From assembly GCF_000143415.4 (NCBI RefSeq), contig NW_003314311.1, forward strand, positions 385,673-449,672: 64,000 nt of DNA, in the 5' to 3' direction. Below, piece by piece: positions 1-11,692 of the stretch. Below the pieces are notes generated by a model. It did not search any database. It worked only from the letters and a program-made list of their open reading frames with translations, and was not told the origin of the DNA. Origin of the DNA: Selaginella moellendorffii (Eukaryota; Streptophyta; Lycopodiopsida; Selaginellales; Selaginellaceae). How positions within the stretch are numbered: the first letter of the stretch is position 1; each line of letters begins with the position of its first letter. Position numbers and translations under genes: made by a program.

Positions 1-1460
1 GCAAAGAGCATTGAAGCATGTGTTTGAGTGAGCATTGGGGGAGGTGCCCCTCCTTCCCCTAACAATGGGAGAAAGACAAGGTAGAGGGCAATTGTTTTCG
101 TTGTCATAGGGCTCAACATCAAGGCAAAGATTGTCTTGAAGGGGTCAATAAATGCTAAAGTGACTATGGTGGAATCTATAGGCAATGATAAGCAATGATG
201 CAAATGGATATTGTTATTGGGGCCATATTGCTTTAAGTTCAACATTTTCTTGCATTCATGTCCCATAAGTTTGATGTTACATAATGGAATTGGCCTACTC
301 GAGACAAGGAGTTGTATGTTGTGATTGCTGTTGTGAAGGAATAATGACATTATCTATATAGATCAGACTTTCATATGGATTCAGACCATCAAGTCTCTTT
401 AGTATTTCAATCGACAAAAGGATTTTTGAGGCTACCTTACTCGTTAGCAAGAGTTCCTATAGGAAATGTTTATTAAGATACATTATAAGCATAGAAGTGA
501 CAATAAGGTGGTTGATGCATTATCCAGGATGGTAAATTCTATTTTGTTCTTGAAGCTATCTAGTGATCTCTTAGATGAGCTTAAAGAGTTTGATGACTTC
601 AACTCCTTTATCATTGATGTTCGCACAAAGGTTTTCTTGAGGGACACCTCTACAGGTTTGAAGGATGACAAGTTTGCATCATTCGAGATACGAGATGGAA
701 TTCTAGTGAAGAAGAGACTTGTGGTGGTTCCTCGTGTTGACAAATTCATCAAACGAATTTTGGTTTAGTGTCATGATGTGCCAAGTGCTGGGCATCCAGG
801 GGTACTGAAAACATATATGTTGGTGAAGAGGCATTTCTTTTGGCCTGGGATGAAGTTAAATGTTGAGAAGTATATACGTGGTTGTTTGACTTGTTAGGTA
901 GCCAAAGTTGATCATCAAAAGCTCACTAGCCTCTATCATCTTTTATATATACATGAGAATAAATAAGATAGCATCTCAATGGACTTTATCATTGGTTTGC
1001 CTAAGACCTTTCAAAGAAATGATGCTATTTGGGTTATTATGAATTATTTGACGAAGATGGCTCACTTCTTTTCAATGAAGATGATAATAAAAGCTTTTGA
1101 ACTTGCTTAGTTGTTTGTAGACTGATTATTCAATCTTTATGGTTTGCCAAGTGATATTGTGAGTGATCATGATCCCAAGTTCACATCCAAGTTTTGGCAA
1201 ACAGTCTTTGAAAAGTTAGAGACTAAGTTGAGTATGAGTAATGGTGAGCATCCATAATTAGATGAGCAAACAGAGCATATGAATCAACTATTAGAAGATA
1301 TGCTGAGGTCTTTTGTGGGAAACTTGACTTGACAGGTAGTATAGGAGAAGTACTTGCATTTGCTTCAATTTGCTCACAATAGCACTCATCAATTAGCTAT
1401 TGGCATGTCTCCCTTTATGGCGATAAGCCTACGTCTCTTGTGAGTTTGAATTTGGCTTTG
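1..1460 (+). pseudogene. Ty3/gypsy gag-pol remnant (zinc knuckle, RNase H, integrase)
   Basis: Broken coding sequence of a Ty3/gypsy retrotransposon, read in shifting frames. Around 85-150 a CCHC zinc knuckle is visible (CFRC, then H after four residues, then C after four more), which marks the end of Gag. Protease and most of reverse transcriptase are missing. At about 300-540 there is an RNase H end with the usual 'KVVDALSRM' motif. From 770 the integrase follows: an HHCC-like zinc region (GHPG...HFFWPGM...CLTC) and a core with 'SMDFIIGLP' and 'SDHDPKFTSKFW'. Many in-frame stops and frameshifts break it, so it cannot be functional. The reading direction is plus. It is cut at about 1460 by an inserted LTR fragment and resumes at 2161. 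Confidence 0.85.
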
Positions 1461-1486
1461 GTTCAGGTACCTCATACTTGTGATTT

Positions 1487-2152
1487 CTCTAGACTATGCC
1501 TCAGGTTGGTCGGCCATGCCTGACCTATCCACTATCCCTACTATACATTTGGAACCCCCCATAGCCCCCCCCCCTTGAGGAACACACGCTTTGGGCTTTC
1601 ACCCCAAGCCTCCCTTAGTATCAGGAGTTAGTCTTTGGGACAAGCTCGAAATTTACTAAATATGGAATGGAGCTAGATTGTGAATTTGGACATGGGACGA
1701 ACACTATTGTGTTCAGGACAATCTCTACATTCCATAGATATGCCAAATGAGCAAATCTGGACACTTTCCATAAATAGCATTTGGGACCAAATTGAAACTA
1801 ACACAAAAGGCATGATAGCGAGGGTGTTTGGCAGACACGGTAAGCTATCATCTAGCGATATTAAGGGACCAATCTTAATATCGCGGGGGGTTCTTAATAC
1901 TAGCAAGTGCAAGCCAATGACACAAGTTTCTCAAACCAGGCCGAGTATGCTCAGCAAGAAACACATAGGGTTCCTACCTTATGTTTATCCAATCTAAGTG
2001 CATGTTCATTGACCAGTTTCTCAACTAGCTCAAGTGGGAACTGATAACGGGTCCAGCAATACCGACCTCCTGCCATCATAGCAGTAAGGTAAGAGTGTCT
2101 GTAAGGACTAGCCGATAGGTAACTTTCGATACCCGAAGTCACATTTGCGACA
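1487..2152 (-). mobile_element. Fragment of LTR family 1, reverse orientation
   Basis: Reverse-complement copy of the LTR that bounds the complete element at 18525-25772. It starts (minus strand) at 2152 with TGTCGCAAATGTGAC and runs down to the sequence matching about 25341. The C-run near 1565 is the complement of the variable G-tract of this LTR. The last 430 bp of the LTR are missing, so this is a truncated copy. It sits inside the gypsy remnant and separates its integrase core from its C-terminal end. No clear target duplication was found. Confidence 0.85.
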
Positions 2153-2160
2153 GTAGTGCT

Positions 2161-2772
2161 AAGTTGTCTCCATGGTATTGTGGGATTTGGACAATTTTAC
2201 AGTGTGTGGGGGATCTTGTATACACTTTGAATTTGCTAGTTAGTTCAAAGATTCATCCAATGTTCCATGTGATGAAGCTTAAAGCGTGTTTGCACTTTAG
2301 TGATGTGGATCAGTCCATCATCCAAGTCTTAGAGATTGATGCAAAGATGGCTGGTCTGACCAATATTCTTGCTTAAAGATTGGTGAAAACATGCTAGAAG
2401 ACAATTAGGGAGTTGTTAGTTCAGTGAAATGGTTATTTTATGAATGAAGCTAAATGGGAAATTGAGGATGACATGAAGAGAGTGTTTCTGAGTTTTGGTT
2501 ATGACTTGAATAATATTCCTCTCGGAAGGGGAGAATTAAGTTCTATAGCCATATTACCATATGATATGATCCCTTTATTCTATTGTTATTCTTTTCTTTC
2601 CATGACTATATTGTCATGCAAGAAAGCCATATTGCTTTCTTTCTTTCCTGGCCGTTTGTTATAACATTGGTGTTGCCGTTTGCACATTTTTTCTCCATGG
2701 CCATATTGCTTTGGAATCCCTTCATGTGAAGCTTGTTTAGCTTCTTGAAGCTGCTGTCTATGGCTGGGTCAT
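2161..2772 (+). pseudogene. Integrase C-terminus and chromodomain-like end of the gypsy remnant
   Basis: Continuation of the element interrupted at 1460. The translated line 'LVSSKIHPMFHVMKLKAC' is the conserved end of the integrase GPY/F region of plant gypsy elements (normally S-x-IHPVFHVS-x-LK). Some 60 codons later 'EAKWEIEDDMKRVF' resembles the 'A-T-W-E-x-x-x-x-L' signature of a chromodomain. Frames are broken between these pieces. The family assignment as a chromovirus-like plant element is inferred from these two motifs only. Confidence 0.7.
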
Positions 2773-2914
2773 GAGGGAGGGGAGAATGACATGAACCATA
2801 GGAATATTCCAGAAATATTTTATGGCTTATGGGATTTAAGGCTGTAACACCTTAAGGGTTGGGAAGTTGGCTTAGGGTTCACTCTCTTGTTCTTTTCATT
2901 CATAGTGCTCTACA
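2773..2914 (+). repeat. Polypurine tract and short 3' LTR (LTR family 3)
   Basis: A purine run GAGGGAGGGGAGAA (2773-2786) is followed by TGACATGAACC (2787), the likely first bases of a 3' LTR. The following 128 bp end in CTACA (2914). The same stretch recurs in reverse at 9329-9481, just upstream of a gag start, as expected for a 5' LTR of the same family. The LTR ends are inferred from TG...CA borders and from where the two copies stop matching. Confidence 0.6.
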
Positions 2915-3540
2915 AGGTGTTGCCCTTAAGGTCTGAAATGAAGCATGTGAATAGAGAGTTGCTATATCTAGTAGTGAAACTCTTAGAAACTAGAAAACTT
3001 AGATATGGCAAGAAAATTTAACATGAGCTGCTAGTGCCATGGCTAATGTGCTAGGCTATGGCCCTAGCACATGCTTTGGCACAGCTAGAAAACTAGAGTC
3101 TTTGAAGAACCTAGCTCCAATTACTACAACTATATTGCTTCCTAGATGAATTCTTTAGAATGGAAGTATTTTTTGTTGGTGTGGTATAACTTAAGCTTGT
3201 CACTTAGTTTCTTATAAGGAAATTTACTCTAAAATAATGATAATTTCTTTAAAATGAGGCATTCTGCCTATATTAGCAACACTATTGTTGATTTATATTA
3301 TGCATGTTATATTTTAGCTTGTAGTGCATAAAAGATCCCAACTAAGCAACCTTGGTTGTTGAGAGCATGGAAACTTACCCTTCTCTAAGACTTAAACATT
3401 TACTAACTAATGGATATTAATTCTTCTTAATTGCATGGTTTGTACATATCAGTGCCATGTATGAATTCTTCAAGCACCAACTCATCAATTAGTCACCATG
3501 TAATGCCAAGATGGATAATATGTATTACTAGCAAGCCTAG
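2915..3540. repeat. Dispersed repeat shared with 61580-62645
   Basis: This stretch is a diverged copy of the sequence at 61580-62645, in the same orientation. Shared blocks include the stretch around 'TTTGGCACAGCTAGAAAACT', 'TAGCTTGTAGTGCATAAAA' and 'CTCTAAGACTTA'. The repeat has no coding capacity that I can see. Its family is unknown; because both copies lie next to LTR family 3 sequence it may be part of a related element. Confidence 0.6.
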
Positions 3541-3558
3541 CAAGGCCCAATTCCACCA

Positions 3559-3723
3559 CTACCATGCTTCTAGGGCTTCTGGCACTATTTCAAGAGCAAC
3601 ATCCTCTTGAGCAATATCCCTTTGCAATTGTTTAAGATCAAGTGCTTGGATCTCAGCCACAATCTCTTCGAAGGCACCAATTTCAATTGGTTTGTATCTC
3701 CACCACCCTAAAATCTTAGGCAT
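3559..3723 (-). CDS. Small acidic ORF, 54 codons, unrecognised
   Basis: An ATG-to-TAG reading frame of 54 codons on the minus strand, beginning MPKILGWWRYKPIEIG. It contains an acidic, amphipathic middle part (EEIVAEIQALDLKQLQ) that would form a helix. Codon positions look ordinary, unlike the stop-rich frames around it. I do not recognise a family. It may be a leftover exon of a transposon protein rather than a gene, since repeats surround it on both sides. Confidence 0.25.
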   Translation of the reverse strand: MPKILGWWRYKPIEIGAFEEIVAEIQALDLKQLQRDIAQEDVALEIVPEALEAW

Positions 3724-4289
3724 CTTGCCCAAATTCTTTCACATAAAGGATCAATCTCTATGCATGCCCTTATTGATACTTGTAAATCCATAACCAAGAA
3801 AACAATAATTGCTCACAACAAAATCTTCTGATGCTTTGCAATTGTTTGTATATACCAAACTCTATGGATCATAGTTAAATTGAATCACTCAAAAAGGAGA
3901 AGATGACATGGCTGTACATGTGGTGTGGCATATCCCATGTACATATTATAATCCACACAATCACGAAACACAATCTAAATGTGTTTGCGTGCATAATAAT
4001 TTTATGGGCAATTGAAAGAAAAACTGCACATATGGCATCACATAAGAGAATAGCTTTAAATAGAAGAAAAAACTAAATGTTAATAGAATAAACAATTAAG
4101 AATAAATGAGTAAAGACACTACTTAACATCTCCACCAATGTCATATTTTTCCTTTATAATACTGGATGATTTATTTGTAAATTAATATGTTAATATTAGA
4201 TAGTATCTCATATACAAAATGGAATTTTTGATTTGATTGAATACACCAACCAAGAGTCTAAAATCTAATTAGACTGACCTTTTTTACAA

Positions 4290-5192
4290 ATGAATTATAA
4301 AAAAATTAATTTAGTTACATATTTATATTTTTCTATAGCTTATTCTCAAAAAATATATCATTATGAGGATTATGGAGATAATGGAGCAATTCCAATGCAT
4401 ATAAATATGGATAATTTAGCTTCAATGTTTATTACTTTTTTAAGACACTCGTTGCCTTCTGGTAGAAATACACAAGTGGATTCTCTATTTTATACATCTT
4501 ATATAAGTTCAGACTTAAAAATAAATATGCTATTTGTTATACTATCTGCTAGTATAAATTGTCCAATAAACAATGGTATACATGAAATTAATAATGATGC
4601 TGCTAGACTTTTATTATCAAGAGTTGGTAGAGAAGTTTATTTATCTTTTCGAAATGCTAGAGCATCACATTTCATAAGTATTATTGTTCAGAATGATATT
4701 GGTATTTTTCTAGTTTTATATCAAATACAAGACTATATTTCTAGAATAACACCTCATTATATTATTCATGCACATTCAATTCCATATAATTTTTGTAACT
4801 TTCTAAAAAATAGATTATTTAGTGGATATAAAGGTTTATATATAGCCACACTTAATCCTGGTGAATTCTTAGCACATTTTTATAAAACATATGTATTTTT
4901 AGTACAACATGATTGTAATACTGTTTTTTATTATGTAAATACAGTTTTATGGGATACTAAAACTTATAAAGTAAGTTTTGATTGTAAATTAAGATTACAA
5001 GAAGATGGAAATCTTGTACTTTATTCAGCATTTGATTTACAATCGCTATATGCAACTGGAACTTATTGTAGAAAATATAATTGTGTGAAACCATCAATGC
5101 TTATTCTACAATTAAATTGTGATTTAGTTTTATACCAAGATGGAAACCCTTCTATACAAATGTGGTCAACTGAAACAATATGTTATAATTAA
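4290..5192 (+). CDS. Predicted secreted protein with C-terminal GNA-type (bulb) lectin domain
   Basis: An uninterrupted 300-codon ORF. Residues about 1-20 are hydrophobic and could be a signal peptide. Residues about 25-185 match nothing I recognise. Residues about 190-298 form one bulb-type mannose-binding lectin domain: 'NPGEFL' opens it, then three strands carry the QxDxNxVxY sugar-binding signature. The first (QHDCNTVFY) and second (QEDGNLVLY) are intact; the third (QLNCDLVLY) has Asp and Asn changed and probably binds poorly. Tryptophans of the family (LWDT, MWST) and a Cys pair are present. The known family role is binding mannose glycans, often in defence. The gene is intronless and very AT-rich, unlike the gene island at 33-53 kb. 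A 15-bp direct repeat lies at 4336-4350 (inside codons 16-20) and 5266-5280. Function of the N-terminal part is unknown. Confidence 0.75.
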   Translation: MNYKKINLVTYLYFSIAYSQKIYHYEDYGDNGAIPMHINMDNLASMFITFLRHSLPSGRNTQVDSLFYTSYISSDLKINMLFVILSASINCPINNGIHEINNDAARLLLSRVGREVYLSFRNARASHFISIIVQNDIGIFLVLYQIQDYISRITPHYIIHAHSIPYNFCNFLKNRLFSGYKGLYIATLNPGEFLAHFYKTYVFLVQHDCNTVFYYVNTVLWDTKTYKVSFDCKLRLQEDGNLVLYSAFDLQSLYATGTYCRKYNCVKPSMLILQLNCDLVLYQDGNPSIQMWSTETICYN

Positions 5193-7849
5193 TAATTTCA
5201 AATATAAATTAAATCTTATATCTTTACTAATAAAAATTCTTTATTACTAAAACTTGAATTTTTTGTAGCTTATTCTCAAATCTAGCTTATTAATATATCT
5301 TTCTGTGTGATACATATCGATATAGAATTCATTAAAGCACCTCCCTAGCCCTGCCAACAGCAAAACCTAGCCCTTTTTTTATTTTAAACCAACCAAATTC
5401 TAATAAATTACTTAAACTGGTATGACATATATAAAGGCTGTACCAATGATGTATAGAACAGTCTTATCATTCATACATGCTAATTACGCACATCCCACAA
5501 TGAAATATATTTTATAATTAAGATCCCTATTAAGACAAGAACTACTTTTCACTAATAGGAGTGCTATGGTGGAGACTAGAGGTAGGGGTATATAGTATAA
5601 AGGAAATAATAATTTTGAAGGTCCTATTTTCATTTTATGACAAGATTAGAAGAGGTTTTGATATATAATATAGGTATTCAGTTATAAAAAATATAAGTCT
5701 ATTTTGAGTTCTCATATTATAGATAATCATATCCTATTGCTTGAGAATTTTGCTAGGTCTCATGGAAGTGCCAAATGGATAATTTATCCTGTATGATTCT
5801 GACTATTTTTTAATATCTGAGAGTGGTAATGAAGAACATTACATAGTCTTAAGCAACCCATTGTAGATTCCAACATTTCCTAGATTCTAGAGGTTTTGGT
5901 AATCCAAGTGCTTTTTCATGTGGATAAATATGAAATTTTATGAGACCAAGACAGTAGACTACTTGGCAACTTATCTATAGATTTTAGAGCCAAACATTGT
6001 ATAAATATATGAAGTTTATTGATCCAAATTGCAGAGGTATATATTACAAGATAACACTAGTAGAGGTACTTTATTATGATCACACTAATGTTGCCAAGAA
6101 CCACAGAAGTACTATCTAACACTAAAGTTAATAGCTAGTAGGACATTGTTTTAGCCAATGTGAAATTCATGAAGCTTTAGTTGTACACAACCTTGCAATG
6201 CTTAAGGCATTTGTCCAGGATTCAGAGTTGGATATATACTATGAAGTGCCTTATGCATTATGCCATATGAATTGTGAGTACTTAATTTGGTTTTTAAACT
6301 TCTTATGTCACCATCTTATGTCTTGCTCTCATAGTGTATCATATGAAATTTACATACATGCTATAATGATGCACTATATTGGCTCTTACAAGAAATCAAC
6401 TACAAAGTAGTCATATGCAATTTTCAACACCTATATATATGCACGCCATTCATAGATTGGGTTGACCAAAATTGATTAAGAGTGATCACTTACTCAAGCA
6501 TAACAATGTACAAAATGATATGAATAGAACATGGGTGCTCAAGTCAGGCCCTTTATCCATGGCATCTCCATACAAAACTACGTATAAGAATGCACTATGA
6601 AGTTTTGAATTGCCAAGAATCTTGTGTAATAGATTGCAACTTAGAACCTCCATAAGGTTTAAACATTTTGAAATGGTGAAAATTTTAGGTTTTCTCATGG
6701 TCTTGCCAATTTATTTAAACCTATAGAGGATGAATTTGGGTAAGAAAACATCTATTTACTCTTTATTTCTCTATAACACCCTTAAAATGCCTGGAGACAT
6801 AGGGAACACCCTTCCCCAATGTCCCATATAGTTTTCATAACATAGCTACAAAATTGAGTAGTAAGGATATTGAACTAATGTCTAAATTCTTTCTATGTAG
6901 TGTTGAAAGTGCTACTTTCCCATATGTAATTTGTTGTAACTTTTTCAAATTTTTGCTATGCTAAGGGCTAAGTCCTTTGTTTTGAGCAAGTATCACATAG
7001 CAACAGTCTCGAATCAAGAATTATCACTTTATCATGCATGACTAATTGAGATGAGTAATAACTTTTATATTTGGACCTGTAGATGTAATATACACTTCTG
7101 GATGTAGTAGGCATTTAATTGATTAGTGACTACTTAATAGATAATATATCATTATATTTTTACCCCTAGAAAATGAAATCATATATTTTGGGCAACCATG
7201 AGTACATTCTTCATTTGTAAAGCATCCATTGACAAAGGAATGCACTGTGGGATTTGATACAAAGTAGATGACTAATTGCCTCAACTAATCTATAAAATAG
7301 GATTAATAGATGCGCATGTTAGTTCCCTTGGTTGTTAGTCAATGAGGATATTAACATCTCACTCCAGGATTTTCAAAGAATCTTACTTGGAAAGTGGGAA
7401 AATCCCACTTTGTGACATGGAGAAAAGCTCTACATAAAATTCTATGTAGAAGGAATTGAGCTTCCACAGAGAGCACTAGGGACTGCTGGGGATTTGGCAC
7501 TGGCAGTGGTGTTAGAGAAGCCCGTGGCTTGAGCCTTAACTTGGACTATCAAACTTTTCTTTTCATAAAGAGATGGCAGATTCCTCAGATAGAAACTTGA
7601 TCAAGGCCTCTTGATATGGTAAATTTCATTAGCTGCTCAGCTTTGAAGGACTTTGATTTTCATGATGGATCTTTCAGCATGCCCAGATTGGAGATTAGAT
7701 GTAGAACCTTGGAAATCTCTCTAAAAACATCATCTAGGGAGTCTGAAAATGGAATAAGCTGGCAAGGGAGATCTAGAAAGAATAAAGCTTACCTTTAAAT
7801 TCTAAACTTTTAATAAACTTTGTAAAGTCTCTTTGTGGAGTTTCATAAG
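5193..7849. other. AT-rich stretch without recognisable genes
   Basis: About 2.6 kb of AT-rich sequence. Short ORFs (for example 6198-6410) show no family motif and are interrupted by many stops in all frames. I see no RNA gene, no LTR boundary and no obvious tandem repeat here. Confidence 0.6.
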
Positions 7850-9319
7850 ATGGTGCATGATGTTGTCAACCATGTCGAGCTGGATATTGACGCTGTATAA
7901 GTCATGAAACCTCCAAAGCATGATTTGCCACTCAAGCTAGCACTGTGGAGAATTTGTATCATGTTCTTCTCTATAGTTACTGCTGCTGCGCTTGCTAATG
8001 CTGCCTTCATCTCTTCAAGTGCCCCTTGGGCAGTGGATAGCCTGCTTGAAACCTGTTGTTGCAGTAGACACACTTCTTCTTATGTCCCTCAACATCCAGC
8101 TCAACTGTCTTATAATCAGGTTCCAACCTACGACTGAATTTTGGTCTAGATTGTTTAAACTGACTGATCTTGCATTGAGCCACGTGGTCTCTGCTTTGAA
8201 AGAACAGCATTGCACGCAAGCATGCCAAAGTCTCATGGATGTATGGAGAGATTTGATCCACCAGGAAGTTGTACTCCATCTGTATGCCATCAATGAATCC
8301 TCTATGAATGGAGTCCAGAATCCCTAGAAAAGTTCTTGCCCTTCTGGGGCAAGGGTTTTATACAAGGAAGATGGGGAATATTCTAAGGACCAGAATATTC
8401 CCTCTCTCTCTCACTCTCTCGGTGGCCACACCCTAACACCATTAGTTCAAACGAAGCTTCTTACCCTCATTGCCATCTTCATGCTTCGAGCCATGACAGA
8501 ACAATAGCTGTTTCTTCCCCAAATATGAAGCATTGGTGGATTGGTCATCATGTTGACTACTTTGTAGATTATCTTGTTGATCAGAGTTGACCAAGTTGAT
8601 TGACGGTTTGGGCGAAAAGATTTGACCATTAGGAGATGGAGACTCGGTCAGCTCGGCAGTGGCATGGAGGCCAAGGTGAGGGATGGTGGAGCTATGACAG
8701 ACTCACATTAGTAAACGTTGTTGGAAAATCCTTCTTGACTTTTTGCTAGACATCCACTGAGCTCAAACATTTGATAAAACATTGCACATTCAGCAGCTCA
8801 TTATAGGTGCTAGTGAGACTAAGGCAAAGTTTATGGAATTTGCAGGCATATGCAACTAAAGACAAAGTCCCCTACCGGATCTCTAATAATTGGTTCACAA
8901 AATCAACTTCTTCAAACTTCTTAACAAATGAAGCATGAAAAACCTTTATTAAATCAGTCTAAGAGGTTGGGTTCAAATTAGATTTAATGTAGTTATTCCA
9001 CCACTAAGAAGCATGGCCGTCATAAAAAAGTCAATATTCACCTTATCTTCACAAGGATTGTGAGACTAACAACTTTCCCACAATTTCAACCAAGAATTAA
9101 CCTCCTGGCTATCACAAACATCTGGTGATGACTTCCATTCCATGATACTATAATATTTAGCATGCTTGGCATACCAATAGTAATCATAGATATGAGATTG
9201 ATTGAACCCTTGAGGGTTCATGTGAAGCAAGAAATCCTTAATGAGATTGACAAAATCTTTAACCTCATTTATCTAGCCATACTCCTCATTAGGATCAACA
9301 TCTTGCTTATTTGCCATCC
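7850..9319 (-). pseudogene. Decayed gag of a gypsy-type element
   Basis: On the minus strand a Gag-like frame starts at 9319 (MANKQDVDPNEEYG) about 10 bp after the LTR-like copy at 9329-9481. Pieces such as 'DSQEVNSWLKLWESC' (about 9080-9130) and 'FVNQLLEIR...GTLSLVAYACKFHKLC' (about 8800-8900) follow the pattern of the retrotransposon Gag domain. Near 8050 a piece with CVYC could be the start of a zinc knuckle. Stops and frame changes occur throughout. Protease and polymerase are absent. Assignment rests on pattern and on position next to an LTR. Confidence 0.5.
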
Positions 9320-9328
9320 CCAAAAAAA

Positions 9329-9481
9329 TGTGTTACTCCAATATGAATGAAACGAATAAGAGAGCAAACTCTAAGCCAAGAGCTTATCCCTTAAATAACA
9401 TTGTCATCCTCTTAAAGCGTTACAGCCTTAAATCCCATAGATCATAGAATATTCTTAGAATATTCCTGTGGTTGTGTTAGT
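9329..9481 (-). repeat. LTR family 3 copy (5' LTR position for the decayed gag)
   Basis: Reverse-complement match to 2787-2914, with the blocks 'GGGATTTAAGGCTGTAAC' and 'CTCTCTTATTCGTTTCATTC' in the same order. On the minus strand it ends in ...GTAACACA and the gag-like ATG follows almost at once. No tRNA-type primer binding site is visible between them, so the exact LTR end is uncertain. Confidence 0.5.
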
Positions 9482-9959
9482 GAATAGCATAGTTTGCCCT
9501 CACCCAGATCTAGTAGAAAAACCCACCCCACAGCCAACTAAACAATGATGCTAGATGTCCTTAATGGGCATCCTCTCTCACAATGTCAAGATGTCCTTAA
9601 TTTGCTCTTTTAAGCTTCTAACATTATTCCCATCACCTCAACACTTAGGCCTATAGTCATGTCTTTAGACTTACCCTAACACACTAGTTGCTTCATGGAG
9701 AGGGGCTATGTGCAAATCCTCTCATATCAAACTCTTATTTGTGTGTTAGATGTAGAATTTCTCAACATTTTTTTGTAATAGTGTTCTCAAGAGTTTATGT
9801 AGACCACTGCCACCTTCATAATGGATTTAGTCTTGAGCTATAGGGAAAGCCTTCGAAAAGTTTAGACACTTTTTGATGTCTATAAAATCCATTATACTTT
9901 GTGAAAAAATAATTCAATGCCACCTTTATTAACTATAGTAGATATATCATTGATTTACT

Positions 9960-11060
9960 TATAATATTTATTGATGTTCCACACTTTATTTCTCTCCCCT
10001 TAAGCCAATTTTAAAAGGGGCAATTGCTTGATAAGAGAGCCTTTAGTAGCTATTTTAATCCTTAAGGTTATATTGAAATATCATTTTATGATAATATACT
10101 ACATTCACCTACTGTCAATGCCCTCATTCTATGGTCATATAGTATATTTTGATTTTCTTCCCTTTAAATCAATTAGAAATGGGGCAATTTCTTAATGAGA
10201 GAGTCTTCAATAACTATTTTCTTCCAAGGTTCTATTATAATAGTATATCTAAATCTCATCCCATAATAACAAAAGAAATTAAAACCTCCATTTTTACATT
10301 AATTCTACCCATCTTTATATCATACCTAACTATTTATAATAACCCTCCTTGCATTGTCTATTGTTAAATTCTATATTAAAATACCATATTTATCTCTTTC
10401 TCTTTAAGCAAAGTAAGAAAATGGCAATTAATTTAATGAAAGAGCCCTTAGATGACTACTTTGATAATATATCCAAATCTTAACTTATACTTACATATGT
10501 TACACTTACCCTCAATTTTGATATGTCAATATTGTCATTTTATATTGATATAATGCACTTTATCTTTTTCACTTTAAACCAACTAAAAAAGGGGCAATTA
10601 GTTGATAAAACATTTTTCAATAGTTATTTTATCACCATTTATCTCCAAGGTTCCACGGATATACAGTGATAGTATATATAGATCTTTCCTAAGATTGTAA
10701 AGAGAACCATAATCTCTATTACATAGCATACCACTGAAAAAGGGGTTATTATTTAATAAAAAGCTCTTAATGACTATTTTATTTTCAATTATCATTAGCT
10801 ATATATTTTTTCATAGTATATCCACATTTTATCTTATGATTACATATGATACAGACCCTTGAGGTGTTAAACTTTATATTTCTCTATTTTACTCAAATAT
10901 AAAAGAGGTAATTATTAAATAATAGAGTCAGTAATAAATATTTTATCCTCATTTATTTTCTAAGATTCCAAAGATCTATGGTGATAGTATATCTAAAGGT
11001 TATCTTATAATCACAAAAACCTCCATCTTTATACTGAATTTATCTATCCTTCTATTATAT
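9960..11060. repeat. Degenerate satellite-like tandem array, about 160-245 bp units
   Basis: A recurring block of the form 'CTTTAAnCCAAnTnnAAAnGGGGCAATT', followed by 'GAGAGnCTTnAnTAnCTATTTTAT' and 'CCAAGGTTCCA', appears near 10000, 10160, 10403, 10570, 10735 and 10895. Spacing is mostly 156-167 bp, once about 243 bp. The units are strongly diverged from each other. A less decayed single unit lies reversed at 56640-56800. The block has no coding signal. Whether it is a true satellite or a repeated piece of a transposon cannot be told from one window. Confidence 0.6.
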
Positions 11061-11692
11061 CAATTAACTACACTCTTTGTTTAGCATCTCACCCTACTTT
11101 TAGATGGTTGGGAACTTAATAAATTTTTTGTTTGAAGCATGAAATGTTAAAGAGAAATTATTTTTTCATTTGTTTTAATTTAACTCTAGGGCACAATAGT
11201 AAAATAACTTGCTGCGCATTGCATGCAATAACACTTGGTTTGCTTAATAGTAGTGTCATTGAATAATCTAATTGATGTATTATATAAATCAAGATTAATT
11301 TTATTTCATATTAACTATTAGATGGTAGAATAAAAAAGAATATACTAGGAATTGTTTAGGAAAGCTTATAAATTATAAAAATGTTTATAAATTATAAATA
11401 CAAGATTAATCTAAATGAATAACAACCATTAGATGATGATAGAATATCCTAGAATGTTCAAATTTATTCTAGGTATATCCACTACCATCCCAGTCCCCCT
11501 ACAGATTTTGCTTAAGCAAACCAAAAACTCAATTGTTTTATATTATAAATTTCTTCTTGAGCTTAATATGGAATAACTTTTTTCAATTTGCTAAAGAGCT
11601 TGATTTTAGAACTTTTTTCTTTTATACTAAGAATTTTAATCCTAGATTTTATCAATTTTCTCAAAATATGGACTTTAAATATAATTTATAAT

